Under the pieces are notes generated by a model. The model was not told where the DNA came from, did no database searches, and worked only from the letters and a program-made list of their open reading frames with translations. From Rhodothermales bacterium (GTDB lineage: Bacteria > Bacteroidota > Rhodothermia > Rhodothermales > Bin80): 38,129 nt of DNA. Positions 26,089 to 36,609 of the stretch are shown here, in pieces. How positions within the stretch are numbered: the first letter of the stretch is position 1; each line of letters opens with the position of its first letter. The position numbers and the translations under genes were made by a program. The stretch spans positions 1 to 38,129 of the forward strand of contig JAJECE010000087.1 of the NCBI GenBank assembly GCA_022822185.1, in the 5' to 3' direction.

Positions 26089-27165
26089 TCACACGCATGG
26101 ACTGTATCCCGCCTCGTACGTTTTTAAGGATGCAATCTGTGGATCAATATGATGTCGCCGCCATGCCAGTACCATCTCGTTTAGCTCGTCCTGATCAATT
26201 AGAAAGGTATCGTGACCGTGTGGACCTTCCATGACAGCCAACTCGGATTCAGGAATACACCGGCAAAGTTCCTCCATTTCTTCCAGTAAATAGAGAACAT
26301 CCGAGCGGATCCCGATCGCCAGCGTTGGCTGCGTAATTGATTTCAGCGTGCCCCCATATTCATCTCTGCCCCGCGCTATATCATGCGTATCCATCAACCG
26401 GGTCAGATATACATAGCAGGCAGGATCAAATCGGTTAACAATCTTGTCTCCATGGTGATGAAGCCAGGTCTCCGCCCGGAATGCACCGGCCCGATTCCGG
26501 CCGCGCCCGAACCGTGACTCAAAGGATCCCAGAGATCGATACGACACCATGGCCATCATACGTGCCACCGCCAGCCCGTTTTGCGGGGGAGCATCCAATT
26601 TGTAGATCCCCCCTTTCCAGTTTGGGTCTGAATAGATCGCCTGTCGCTGCGCTTCGCTCCACGCAATGCACCAGGACGAATGGCGGCCTCCTACGGCAAT
26701 GGGCACAATCCCCTGAACATACTCCCTGCCATAGTATGCCCACTCCAGCACCTGCATTCCCCCCATGCTTCCCCCAATCGCAAATGCCACCTTCCGAACG
26801 CCAAGGTGATCCAGCAACCGCCTATGGAGTCGAACCGTATCCCTTACACTTGCCTGAGGAAGTGTATCCCGGTACGCTACACCGGTCTCCGGATTGATGG
26901 AGATTGGAGAAATGGTGCCGTATGGAGAACCGATCACATTCGCACAGACGACAAAATATTTGTCCGTGTCCAATGCCTTGCCCGGACCAATGCATCCGGG
27001 CCACCAGGACTGGACATCCGGGGTACTGGTCAGGGAATGTCCAACCACAATCGCATTATCTCCCGCCTCATTCAAACTCCCCCAGCGCTCATAGCCCACA
27101 GGGACTTCACGCAACACCTCACCGCTCTCAAACTCAAAGGTCGGTATGTTGACAATTCTTGGCAT
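26089..27165 (-). CDS. metX: Homoserine O-acyltransferase (acetyltransferase type)
   Basis: A 358-residue alpha/beta hydrolase that acylates homoserine in methionine synthesis, most likely with acetyl-CoA. AIGGSMGGMQVLEW has the nucleophile S133, the aspartate lies in IGIRSDVLY, and GPHGHDTFL supplies H318. The oxyanion region VGHSLTSTPD (41-50) and GSPYGTISPISINP (79-92) are typical MetX segments. Acyl specificity cannot be read with certainty from the family, but the MetY-like partner next door favours the acetyl form. It starts 55 bases after metY, with a strong hairpin just before its ribosome-binding site. Confidence 0.93.
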   Translation of the reverse strand: MPRIVNIPTFEFESGEVLREVPVGYERWGSLNEAGDNAIVVGHSLTSTPDVQSWWPGCIGPGKALDTDKYFVVCANVIGSPYGTISPISINPETGVAYRDTLPQASVRDTVRLHRRLLDHLGVRKVAFAIGGSMGGMQVLEWAYYGREYVQGIVPIAVGGRHSSWCIAWSEAQRQAIYSDPNWKGGIYKLDAPPQNGLAVARMMAMVSYRSLGSFESRFGRGRNRAGAFRAETWLHHHGDKIVNRFDPACYVYLTRLMDTHDIARGRDEYGGTLKSITQPTLAIGIRSDVLYLLEEMEELCRCIPESELAVMEGPHGHDTFLIDQDELNEMVLAWRRHHIDPQIASLKTYEAGYSPCV

Positions 27166-27173
27166 CAGGCCTC

Positions 27174-27206
27174 AGGCGGCGTACCCGAAAACCGGATACG
27201 CCGCCT
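27174..27206 (-). promoter_or_regulatory. Strong hairpin in the metY-metX gap, just before the metX ribosome-binding site
   Basis: AGGCGGCGTA at 27174-27183 and TACGCCGCCT at 27197-27206 form a perfect 10-base stem, extended by inner CCG/CGG pairs around a TTTT loop. In the transcript, the stem ends eight bases before the metX ATG and abuts GAGG. It has no U-run. It may tune metX translation, protect an mRNA end or cause partial termination. Confidence 0.6.
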
Positions 27207-27220
27207 TCACGGAAATCAGG

Positions 27221-28600
<1,380 letters not shown>

Positions 28601-28695
28601 TCAAGAAGAAACTGACTTCCCATAGATGCCTTTCCCTGGTGAGATGACGAAAAAGGCTGGACTGGAGTTGGGTTAAATCAACTCACGCCCCCTCG

Positions 28696-28812
28696 CTCAT
28701 CTATCCCTGCATAGGCAGGGCAGGAAGTGGCACCTTCCGCATGAGGCGTCCAAACCTCATGGGGGGTTGCCAGGGCTTCACGGGGCCTGAACCCTCCACC
28801 CTTCTCGATGAG
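28696..28812 (-). promoter_or_regulatory. SAM-I (S-box) riboswitch aptamer upstream of metY
   Basis: Read on the minus strand, the segment has the S-box pattern: P1 strand CUCAUC followed by GAGAAGGGUGGAGGG, then GGCCCCGUGAAGCCCUGGCAACC, a perfect P3 hairpin (AUGAGG/CCUCAU around GUUUGGACG-like loop), GGAAGGUGCCACUUCC, and the closing GAUGAG strand at 28696-28701. SAM binding stabilises P1 and normally switches downstream genes off. It lies 143 bases upstream of metY, so metY, metX and perhaps asd should be repressed when SAM is plentiful. A canonical stem followed directly by a U-run is not seen between aptamer and gene. Confidence 0.92.
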
Positions 28813-28864
28813 TCGCACGGACATCGTGTCAACTGATACAATGATACGGCTTTTTTTTGAAAAG

Positions 28865-28897
28865 TTCCAACTTTTTGAGAAAAAAATTGGAATTTTT
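28865..28897. terminator. AT-rich inverted repeat, probable bidirectional terminator after gltD
   Basis: TTCCAA (28865-28870) with a following T-run pairs with an A-run and TTGGAA (28887-28892), giving a stem flanked by T-runs in both directions. It lies in an unusually A/T-tract-rich gap between the gltD stop and the metY leader, both on the minus strand. It probably ends the gltBD transcript. No gene is seen between 28813 and 29110. Confidence 0.45.
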
Positions 28898-29110
28898 CCT
28901 GGAAAAAACCAAAAATCCCCGTTTAAGCCCCCCGGGAGCGCGAAAAAAAACTTATCAAAATGTGCAAAAAATCATCCCTGTCCACGATTTAATGGTGCAC
29001 TTCCACCCACGGGCCCATAATTTACACCAGCAGATTCACCGTACATGGTTTCGTTTTTCGGGCATAATTCGACCAAACGAAGTTCCAATGACATGTGTCA
29101 GATGCTCCGC

Positions 29111-30565
29111 TTACCTGCGTGGCAGGTCACCTGCTCCCTTAGTTGGGAGAGCAATAAAGCCGGATAAGTATGCATCTGCATGACGAGCCGCTTCCCGCCC
29201 CTCACTGATCGCCCAGACGACCAGCGATTGACCGCGCCGGGCATCACCTGCAGCAAAAATGCCCGGCACATTGGTCTGATAGTCATTGCCCGTCTTGTAG
29301 TTACTCCTGTGATCCAGTTTCAGCCCAAGCGGATCGGCAACCCCCTCGGTCTCTGGCCCCGTGTACCCGATCGCCAGAAGTACAAGGTCCGCAGCCCAGT
29401 CCTTTCGTGTCTCCGGATGTTCAATGATTTTTCGTCCATCCAAATCTACGCAGACGGTCTGGAGGCTTTTCACCTGCCCGTTCTCACCTTCAAACGCTTT
29501 CGTCATAATACTCCAGTGCCGGTCCGCTCCCTCTTCATGGGAAGAACTGCTCCGTAGAACCATCGGATAATAGGGCCAGGGTTGATCTGCTGGGCGCGTG
29601 TCGGGCGGTGTCGGGAGCAGTTCAAATTGTGTGATTGACTTTGCTCCCTGCCGATTTGCCGTACCTACACAGTCGCTCCCGGTGTCCCCTCCCCCGATCA
29701 CGATCACATCTTTACCCGCAGCGCTGATGTGTTCAATACTTTCGCGCACCAAGTCGTCTCCCTCATTGAGTTTGTTCTGTTGGCGCAAATAGTCAAATGC
29801 GTAATGGATTCCTTTGAATTTTCGACCGCGAACGGGAAGGTTTCTCGGCTTCGTCGCCCCGGTGCATACAATCACCGCATCAAATTCACGCAGCCTTGAG
29901 CAGGCATACGAGCCCCCCACTTCTGCGCGGGTTACAAACTGAATCCCGCTTTTTTTCATCACTTCAAGACGGCGATCCAGAACCCATTTTTCCAGCTTGA
30001 AATCTGGAATACCATACCGCAATAAGCCACCAATCCGATCATCTCGCTCCAATACCGTCACACGATGCCCTGCACGATTTAACTGATCCGCGGCAGCCAG
30101 TCCAGCGGGGCCGGATCCAATCACGGCCACTTTTTTGCCGGTCCTTCGCGGGGGTTGCTCCGGCTTTACCCAACCCGAGCGGAATGCATACTCAACAATC
30201 TCCTGCTCAATGCGCTCAATCGTGACCGGATCATCAATGATCCCCAGAACACAGGCAGTCTCGCAGGGCGCAGGACAAATGCGTCCGGTAAACTCTGGAA
30301 AATTATTGGTTGCATTCAACCGCTCATAGGCCGCTTTCCAGTCCCCCCGATAGACGAGGTCATTCCAGTCAGGAATGACATTCCCGAGCGGACAGCCCGA
30401 CTGGCAGAACGGGATTCCACAGTCCATACATCGGGCCGCCTGCTTCTGCAGCCGGCGCTCACTAAACGGCACATACACCTCCCGCCAATCCCTGATCCGC
30501 TCCTCGACGGGGCGGTGTGCCGGCAACTCCCGCTGGTATTCAATAAATCCTGTCATCTTCCCCAT
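29111..30565 (-). CDS. gltD: Glutamate synthase small subunit
   Basis: A 484-residue flavoprotein that passes electrons from NAD(P)H to the large subunit. The N-terminal iron-sulfur region has C46-x2-C49-x4-C54-x3-C58 (MDCGIPFCQSGCPLGN) and a second group in ICPAPCETACVLG. VAVIGSGPAGLAAADQL is the FAD dinucleotide-binding fold, VIVIGGGDTGSDCVGTA the NAD(P)H-binding fold, and GIFAAGDARRGQSLVVWAI the C-terminal FAD motif. It begins 5 bases after the gltB stop, so the two form one operon with the large subunit first. Confidence 0.96.
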   Translation of the reverse strand: MGKMTGFIEYQRELPAHRPVEERIRDWREVYVPFSERRLQKQAARCMDCGIPFCQSGCPLGNVIPDWNDLVYRGDWKAAYERLNATNNFPEFTGRICPAPCETACVLGIIDDPVTIERIEQEIVEYAFRSGWVKPEQPPRRTGKKVAVIGSGPAGLAAADQLNRAGHRVTVLERDDRIGGLLRYGIPDFKLEKWVLDRRLEVMKKSGIQFVTRAEVGGSYACSRLREFDAVIVCTGATKPRNLPVRGRKFKGIHYAFDYLRQQNKLNEGDDLVRESIEHISAAGKDVIVIGGGDTGSDCVGTANRQGAKSITQFELLPTPPDTRPADQPWPYYPMVLRSSSSHEEGADRHWSIMTKAFEGENGQVKSLQTVCVDLDGRKIIEHPETRKDWAADLVLLAIGYTGPETEGVADPLGLKLDHRSNYKTGNDYQTNVPGIFAAGDARRGQSLVVWAISEGREAARHADAYLSGFIALPTKGAGDLPRR

Positions 30566-30570
30566 TCCGC

Positions 30571-33500
30571 TTATGCTGCAATTGCTAAGGCTTCCTTCTC
30601 TTCAGCTAGACGTCTGAGTGCATTCCGGTATTCAATCGGCATGACCTGCACAAAGTCCGCTAGCGCAGCCTCCCAATTATTCAAAATCCATTCTGCGGCG
30701 GCACTTCCCGTGTAATGGAGATGATTTTCAATCATCGTCCGCAGTTCCTGAATATTCTCCTCCTGATCCATCTCCAGTAACTCAACCGACTCCAGATTGC
30801 ATCGACCGTTGCGGAACTCCCGTGTTGCATCAATAACATAGGCAATCCCCCCACTCATCCCGGCGGCAAAATTCCGCCCCGTCTCCCCTAGAACCGCCAC
30901 ACGGCCTCCGGTCATGTACTCGCAGCCATGATCGCCAACCGTCTCCACTACCGCGTGAACCCCGCTATTACGCACACAAAAGCGTTCTCCCGCCCCTCCC
31001 TGGATATATGCCTCTCCACTGGTTGCCCCATAAAAGGCAACATTCCCGATCAGAATATTCTTATGGGGTTCATAGGTCGCTTCCGGTGGAGGAGAAATAA
31101 TCAGTTTTGCCCCCGAAAGCCCTTTCCCGAAATAATCATTCGCATCACCCTGGATATTAAACGTGATCCCCTTGCAGGCAAATGCTGCAAAACTCTGCCC
31201 TGCCGAACCATTGCAATTGAGGATAATCGTGTCATCTTCTAGTGGGTTCCCGCGAAAACGCTGTGTCAATGCATGACTCAGCATGGTCCCAACCGTTCGG
31301 TTCGTGTTTTTGATTAGAACATCGGCCACAACAGGTTTACATTTTTCCAATGTCGGTCTAGCCAATGCAATCAACTGATGATCCAGTGCATGTTCCAGGC
31401 CATGATCCTGTTCGGTGGTTGCGAACTCCTTTAATCGATCCGGCACCTCGGGATGCACAAGAATGCGAGACAAATCCAAATGCCGGGCTTTCCAGTGTTT
31501 GATCCCGCGCCGGGGCTTGAGCAAGTCTACACGTCCACACATCTCGGAGAGAGTACGGAAACCTAATTTTGCCATGATCACGCGGAGTTCTTCGGCCACG
31601 AAGTGCAGATAATTCACCACATGCTCCGGCTCACCCTTAAACTTTTTGCGTAACTCGGGATCCTGTGTGGCAATCCCTACCGGGCAGGTATTGAGATGAC
31701 ATTTGCGCATCATGATACACCCGAGTGCAACGAGTGGTGCTGTAGCAAAGCCAAATTCATCTGCTCCCAGCAGTGCCGCCACTGCCACATCCCGCCCCGT
31801 CTTCATTTGCCCGTCACATTCTACGATGATGCGTGTGCGTAATCCGTGATTCACAAGGGTTTGATGGGTCTCTGAAAGCCCAAGTTCCCAGGGCAGACCT
31901 GCATGCATAATCGATGTCTTGGGAGATGCCCCCGTCCCCCCATCTGTTCCACTGATCAGTACGACATCCGCCTTCCCCTTGGCAACTCCCGCTGCAATGG
32001 TTCCCACCCCTACTTCGGATACCAGTTTTACGCTGATCCGTGCATTTTTATTTGCATTCTTGAGGTCATGAATCAATTGCGCCAGATCCTCTATCGAGTA
32101 GATATCGTGATGCGGGGGAGGTGAAATCAGACCAACATAGGGAGTGGAATGACGTAGTTTTGCGATCCACGGATAAACTTTCTTGCCTGGAAGCTGGCCT
32201 CCTTCCCCCGGTTTTGCTCCCTGAGCAATCTTGATCTGAATCTCGTCAGCACTTTCCAGATATTCAATGGTGACCCCAAACCTACCGGAAGCAACCTGCT
32301 TAATCCGGCTCCGCCGCGGGTTATCCTGCCCATACCGCTCCGGCCCCTCTCCCCCCTCCCCGGTATTGCTCTTCCCGCCAATCATATTCATTGCAATTGC
32401 AAGAGACTCATGCGTCTCCCCGCTGATGGATCCATTGGACATTGCTCCGGTCTTGAAGGATTTAACAATCTCCGTCCAGGGCATTACTTCCTCCAACTCT
32501 ACCGGCGCAGCATTTACATAATCAAATGTTAAAAGCCCCCTGAGGGTATTTGCAGCCCCTTTGTTGATCTCGTCTGAAAAGGCTTTATAGGAGGCCTGAG
32601 AATTCGCCCGTGATGCTTCCTGAACATTTGCAATTGCGGTTGGACTGAAGGCATGCCGTTCACCTCCCCGCCTCCACTGATACTGTCCTCCGACATCCAG
32701 ATGATAGATGCCACTGATCTGCTTATTTGGAAACGCACGCTCATGGCGCATCATCACTTCCCGGGCGAGAACATCCAGACCGACTCCTCCAATTCGGGAT
32801 GGAGTACCGCAAAAATACTGTTCCACCACCTCCGTACTAATTCCAACAGCCTCAAAGATCTGTGCCCCCCGATAACTCTGCAGCGTTGAAATGCCCATCT
32901 TGGACATTACCTTCAGGAGTCCATACCCGATCGCCTGAACATATCTGGTTTCTGCCTCGGATTCAGAAATCTCTGTGATCATTTGCTTACGGACCATCTG
33001 CCGTACGCTAGAAAGTGCAACATAAGGACAGACTGCTTCCGCACCATACCCAATCAGCATGGCAAAATGATGCACCTCCCGGGGCTCACCGCTGTCAATA
33101 ATCAGCCCGCACCGGAGGCGAAGTCCCTGTTTGATCAAGTAGTGATGAACCGCCCCGGTGGCCAGCAGTGCCGGAATGGGCAGTTGATTTTCGCCCGCCT
33201 CCCGATCCGAGAGCACAATCAGACTGGCACCGTGGCTGATCGCCTGTGCCGCTTCTTCCTGGAGCCGCTCCAGCGCCATTGAGAGTTCTCCCGTCTGAAA
33301 ACACATATTGAGGGTTTTTACGCCATCGCCCCCTGCTTCAACAGATGCCAGATCTGTGTCTGTGAGAATCGGTTGTTCCAGCCGCAATTTTTCGCAATGC
33401 CTTGCACCCTCATTAAAGAGATTCCCGCTACTTCCCAGATTCAATGCCAATGAGGTAACCATGAATTCACGGATTGCATCCAGCGGAGGGTTGGTGACCT

Positions 33501-35028
33501 GTGCAAAGAGCTGCTTAAAATAATCATAGAGCAATCGCGGCCGGTCGGAGAGCACCGCCAGCGGTGTATCATTGCCCATCGCCCCCAGGGGCTCTTTGGA
33601 ACTCTGTCCCATCGGCCCCATCAACAGGCGCAGGTCTTCCAGCGTATATCCAAACATCTGCTGTTTGGATAGCAATGATCCCTCCATGGCTTTGGGCGCA
33701 GCGGATGGAAAAGAATCCAGCGTGCGCTGATGATTATTGAGCCAGATACGGTACGGTGCCCGTGAGCAGATACGTCCTTTAATCTCTTCATCTTCAATAA
33801 TGCGCCGCTCTTCCAGATCAATGAGGAACATCCGTCCAGGCTTGAGCCGACCTTTGCGCAGCACATTTGATTCAGCAATTTCGCCGACTCCGGTCTCGGA
33901 GGCCAGAACCACATACCCATCCTTGCTGATTGTGTAGCGGGAGGGACGCAACCCATTCCGATCCAGCACTGCTCCAACATAGCGACCATCCGTGAACGGA
34001 ATATCCGCCGGGCCATCCCAGGGATCCATCAGATTGCTGTGATACTGATAGAAGGCACGTTTCTCATCCGCCATTTCTTCGGCCCGTTCCCAGGCTTCTG
34101 GAATCAGCATCATCATCGCATGTGGAAGAGACCGGCCCGTGTGATAGAGGAGTTCCAGCGCATTGTCCAATGCCATGGAATCACTCCCGCCCTCCCGAAT
34201 CACCGGTACGAGATTACGGGTATCGTCTCCAAACTGCTTACTTCGAAACATGACCTCCCCTGCACGCATCTGATTGATATTGCCGCGCAGTGTATTAATC
34301 TCTCCGTTGTGGCACAGAAACCGGAATGGCTGTGCCAGAGACCATTCTGGAAATGTATTGGTACTGAAACGTGAATGTACAATGGCAAGTGCGCTCTTGA
34401 AGCGCCGGGAACTCAGGTCTGGATAATACTCCGTCACCTGTCTGGATGTCAGCATCCCCTTGTACACCATCGTTCTGGTGGACATACTTGCAACGTAACA
34501 ACCACTGAGTTGCTCTTGCAGTACCTGCCGCTGAAATATTTTTCGGAGCACATAGAGCTGGCGTTCAAATGCATCCGGTGCGACTTCCCGGTTACGCTCA
34601 ATAAAGCATTGCCAGATTTCGGGCTCGGTCATCTTGGCCCCTGGGCCAATCGCCTCGGATCTTACCGGAACTCTCCGCCAGCCGAGCAATCTCGCATGAT
34701 TCTCCCGGAAGATCCCCTCCATCAAGGATTTGCAGGCTCTCACATGTTTCGGGGCACTAAATACGACTCCGATCCCATAATCGCCCGGCTCAGGCAGGGA
34801 TGGAATCTCGCGCTGGAAGAATTCATGGGGCAGCTGCACAAGAATTCCTGCACCGTCTCCTGTCGTCTCATCACAACTGCACGCTCCCCGATGATCCAAG
34901 TCCGCAAGCACCTGGAGTCCCTTCTCCACAACATTATGGGAGGGCGTTCCATCTACACGGCAATAGAGTCCAACTCCGCATGCGTCATGCTCAAATGCAG
35001 GATCGTATAATCCTTGCTTTTCAATCAT
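30571..35028 (-). CDS. gltB: Glutamate synthase large subunit
   Basis: About 1485 residues; it makes two glutamates from glutamine and 2-oxoglutarate. The class II glutamine amidotransferase domain begins HDACGVGLYCRVDG; the cysteine (C17 from this start) becomes the N-terminal nucleophile after propeptide removal. The central domain and FMN-binding barrel follow (ISVKLVSEVGVGTIAAGVAK and ISGTDGGTGASP). The cysteine cluster CIMMRKCHLNTCPVG binds the 3Fe-4S centre. The C-terminal GXGXG-type beta-helix is complete (GDANDYFGKGLSGAKL). The start at ATG 35028 has AAAAAGG at good spacing; the GTG at 35037 lies within that site. Confidence 0.97.
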   Translation of the reverse strand: MIEKQGLYDPAFEHDACGVGLYCRVDGTPSHNVVEKGLQVLADLDHRGACSCDETTGDGAGILVQLPHEFFQREIPSLPEPGDYGIGVVFSAPKHVRACKSLMEGIFRENHARLLGWRRVPVRSEAIGPGAKMTEPEIWQCFIERNREVAPDAFERQLYVLRKIFQRQVLQEQLSGCYVASMSTRTMVYKGMLTSRQVTEYYPDLSSRRFKSALAIVHSRFSTNTFPEWSLAQPFRFLCHNGEINTLRGNINQMRAGEVMFRSKQFGDDTRNLVPVIREGGSDSMALDNALELLYHTGRSLPHAMMMLIPEAWERAEEMADEKRAFYQYHSNLMDPWDGPADIPFTDGRYVGAVLDRNGLRPSRYTISKDGYVVLASETGVGEIAESNVLRKGRLKPGRMFLIDLEERRIIEDEEIKGRICSRAPYRIWLNNHQRTLDSFPSAAPKAMEGSLLSKQQMFGYTLEDLRLLMGPMGQSSKEPLGAMGNDTPLAVLSDRPRLLYDYFKQLFAQVTNPPLDAIREFMVTSLALNLGSSGNLFNEGARHCEKLRLEQPILTDTDLASVEAGGDGVKTLNMCFQTGELSMALERLQEEAAQAISHGASLIVLSDREAGENQLPIPALLATGAVHHYLIKQGLRLRCGLIIDSGEPREVHHFAMLIGYGAEAVCPYVALSSVRQMVRKQMITEISESEAETRYVQAIGYGLLKVMSKMGISTLQSYRGAQIFEAVGISTEVVEQYFCGTPSRIGGVGLDVLAREVMMRHERAFPNKQISGIYHLDVGGQYQWRRGGERHAFSPTAIANVQEASRANSQASYKAFSDEINKGAANTLRGLLTFDYVNAAPVELEEVMPWTEIVKSFKTGAMSNGSISGETHESLAIAMNMIGGKSNTGEGGEGPERYGQDNPRRSRIKQVASGRFGVTIEYLESADEIQIKIAQGAKPGEGGQLPGKKVYPWIAKLRHSTPYVGLISPPPHHDIYSIEDLAQLIHDLKNANKNARISVKLVSEVGVGTIAAGVAKGKADVVLISGTDGGTGASPKTSIMHAGLPWELGLSETHQTLVNHGLRTRIIVECDGQMKTGRDVAVAALLGADEFGFATAPLVALGCIMMRKCHLNTCPVGIATQDPELRKKFKGEPEHVVNYLHFVAEELRVIMAKLGFRTLSEMCGRVDLLKPRRGIKHWKARHLDLSRILVHPEVPDRLKEFATTEQDHGLEHALDHQLIALARPTLEKCKPVVADVLIKNTNRTVGTMLSHALTQRFRGNPLEDDTIILNCNGSAGQSFAAFACKGITFNIQGDANDYFGKGLSGAKLIISPPPEATYEPHKNILIGNVAFYGATSGEAYIQGGAGERFCVRNSGVHAVVETVGDHGCEYMTGGRVAVLGETGRNFAAGMSGGIAYVIDATREFRNGRCNLESVELLEMDQEENIQELRTMIENHLHYTGSAAAEWILNNWEAALADFVQVMPIEYRNALRRLAEEKEALAIAA

Positions 35029-35473
35029 CTGTGTCACCTTTTTCAGAACTGATCATATACACTCACGACCTGATTTTCCGCTCAGATCGTCTCTTTCCCC
35101 TTATAATTAAACGATTTTTGGGCTAATTTCCTAAAATTTCCCTTTACACCTGAAACCAAGCATCGGCGAAATTGTTTGCTGTCCTAAATAATTTTCGTAT
35201 ATTTGACTGTTTACCTCAATTATTGCAGCATTTTTGCCAAAAATTCTGTATTATTAAGAATTCGTGTTCTTTTGCGGGAAATTACTTCATACAAAATTCA
35301 CGGAATTTCCGTTTCATATTTTTGATTTACCGGGCATCTTTGGCCCGATCATGCTTATGCTGACACCTACCCCTGAGGATTCAACGGGCATCTTGCTGTG
35401 CAGGCGGCAACCCTCTGAAGTGATTCAAATGGGAGCAGTGTCGTTCTTTTCAACATCAACCTTATTTAACCTG
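35029..35473. other. 445-base divergent intergenic region between gltB and the TorF-like gene
   Basis: The half next to gltB is AT-rich; TAATTATAA around 35100-35108 is a possible minus-strand -10 region. On the side of the TorF-like gene, the 10-mer CGGGCATCTT occurs twice (35331-35340 and 35385-35394), the first inside a CGGGC/GCCCG hairpin. The segment 35341-35440 is GC-richer than its surroundings and may be a structured leader. I recognise no known riboswitch in it. Confidence 0.3.
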
Positions 35474-36190
35474 ATGACAAAGCGTTTCTCTTTCTTTTCA
35501 CTTGCATTACTCACCTCCTTGTTGTTCACGCCCATGCTGGTTCAGGCGCAATCATTTGGCTTTGGCGCGGATTTCGTCAACCGCTATGTATGGCGCGGCT
35601 ATGACTTTGGGGATTCCTTCAGTATTCAGCCCGATTTCTCCTTTAGTGCGGGAGGATTCACGCTGGGCAGCTGGGGATCCTACTCTATTAGTTCGGACGG
35701 TGCAGATGCCAATGAACATGACCTCTATGCCGGCTACAGTGTTGGCCTTGGATCTTCTGCAAGCCTGGATCTCACGATCACCGACTATTATTTCCCAAGT
35801 GCCGAAGGCAGGGCTGGCGAATGGTCCAATTTCGATGGAGATAGCGATGGGGCCCACTGGATTGAACTGATGGGAACTGTGACCCTTCCTGAATCCTTCC
35901 CCTTAAGCATTACTGCTGCCTTCATGGCCCATAATGACCCGGACAATTCACTCTACCTTGAGGGAGCGGTCCCATTCACCGTCTCGGATGTCGAACTAGG
36001 ATTTCACCTTGGCATGGTGGCTGGGAAAAGCGATTTTTATGGAGTTGAGGCGGCATCTGTGGTGAATTTAGGTCTTTCTGCAAGTAAAGATGTGCAGATC
36101 ACCGAAAATTTCTCGCTGCCGCTTAGTGCTTCCTACATCATGAACCCAACCACAGAGAAGACCTACCTTGTCTTCGGATTCTCGCTCTAG
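35474..36190 (+). CDS. TorF-family putative outer-membrane porin
   Basis: A 238-residue exported beta-barrel-like protein. The ATG at 35474 gives a clear signal peptide (MTKRFSFFSLALLTSLLFTP, cleavage after VQAQ); a longer reading from 35264 has no signal at its start. The mature part opens FGFGADFVNRYVWRGYDFGDSFSIQPDFSFSAGG, which matches the N-terminal signature of the TorF/Gcw_chp family (dYvfRG...qpai). Alternating short strands (LDLTITDYYFPSAEG, HWIELMGTVTLPESF, YLVFGFSL) end in an aromatic/hydrophobic terminal strand, as in barrels. The transported solute is unknown. Confidence 0.75.
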   Translation: MTKRFSFFSLALLTSLLFTPMLVQAQSFGFGADFVNRYVWRGYDFGDSFSIQPDFSFSAGGFTLGSWGSYSISSDGADANEHDLYAGYSVGLGSSASLDLTITDYYFPSAEGRAGEWSNFDGDSDGAHWIELMGTVTLPESFPLSITAAFMAHNDPDNSLYLEGAVPFTVSDVELGFHLGMVAGKSDFYGVEAASVVNLGLSASKDVQITENFSLPLSASYIMNPTTEKTYLVFGFSL

Positions 36191-36208
36191 TTTGCAGTCT
36201 GATCCATG

Positions 36209-36250
36209 TGACGGGAGGTCTGGAATAACAATATGCCTGACCTCCCGTCA
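36209..36250 (+). terminator. Long hairpin downstream of the TorF-like gene
   Basis: GACGGGAGGTC at 36210-36220 and GACCTCCCGTC at 36239-36249 are perfect complements, extended by one T-A pair, with an 18-base loop. It begins 18 bases after the stop codon. No U-run follows, so it may be a Rho-dependent or 3'-end-protecting structure rather than a classical terminator. Confidence 0.5.
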
Positions 36251-36609
36251 TGTGCCTGCAAATACTCTGCGCATTGTTTTGCACACTTGATCACGGGCTA
36301 GGCCTGCTGTATTGAATCTGGCTCATTTCGGGGAACAGCGTGTCTGATATCCTTCCGTACCTGACTTATGTCACATGGACTCGTGAGTCACGTTATTTGC
36401 CCTGTTCCCCCCGATCCAACTGAAGCAAAACCTTTACTGACTGGTCTCTCTCTGCCTTCAACGGACTGTTAGAGTCTCTCCTCACTGTGCACCCGTTCTG
36501 GCATCCGTATGGATCACTTTGTGAATTTTTGATGAACTTAACATCTATGTTGGATGCATACGGTATACATCAAGGTTTCTGTGTATAAGTGCCTTCGTTG
36601 GACTGTACA
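36251..36609. other. 359-base non-coding stretch upstream of the HTH-PP2C gene
   Basis: No gene is seen. The short palindrome GACTCGTGAGTC lies at 36378-36389, next to TGACTTATGTCA (about 36362-36373). These could be protein-binding sites but are too short to assign. A T/A-rich step just before 36589 may hold the promoter of the phosphatase gene. Confidence 0.25.

Noticed and set aside
28857-29183. 108-residue plus-strand reading frame in the A/T-tract region
   Set aside because: It is lysine/asparagine/proline-rich from homopolymer runs and overlaps the end of gltD in antisense.
34375-35010. 211-residue plus-strand reading frame opposite gltB
   Set aside because: It is antisense to the conserved amidotransferase domain of gltB and shows no domain.
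35264-35473. 70-residue extension of the TorF-like gene upstream of the signal peptide
   Set aside because: The methionine at 35474 starts a classical signal peptide; the extension would bury it and has no family support.
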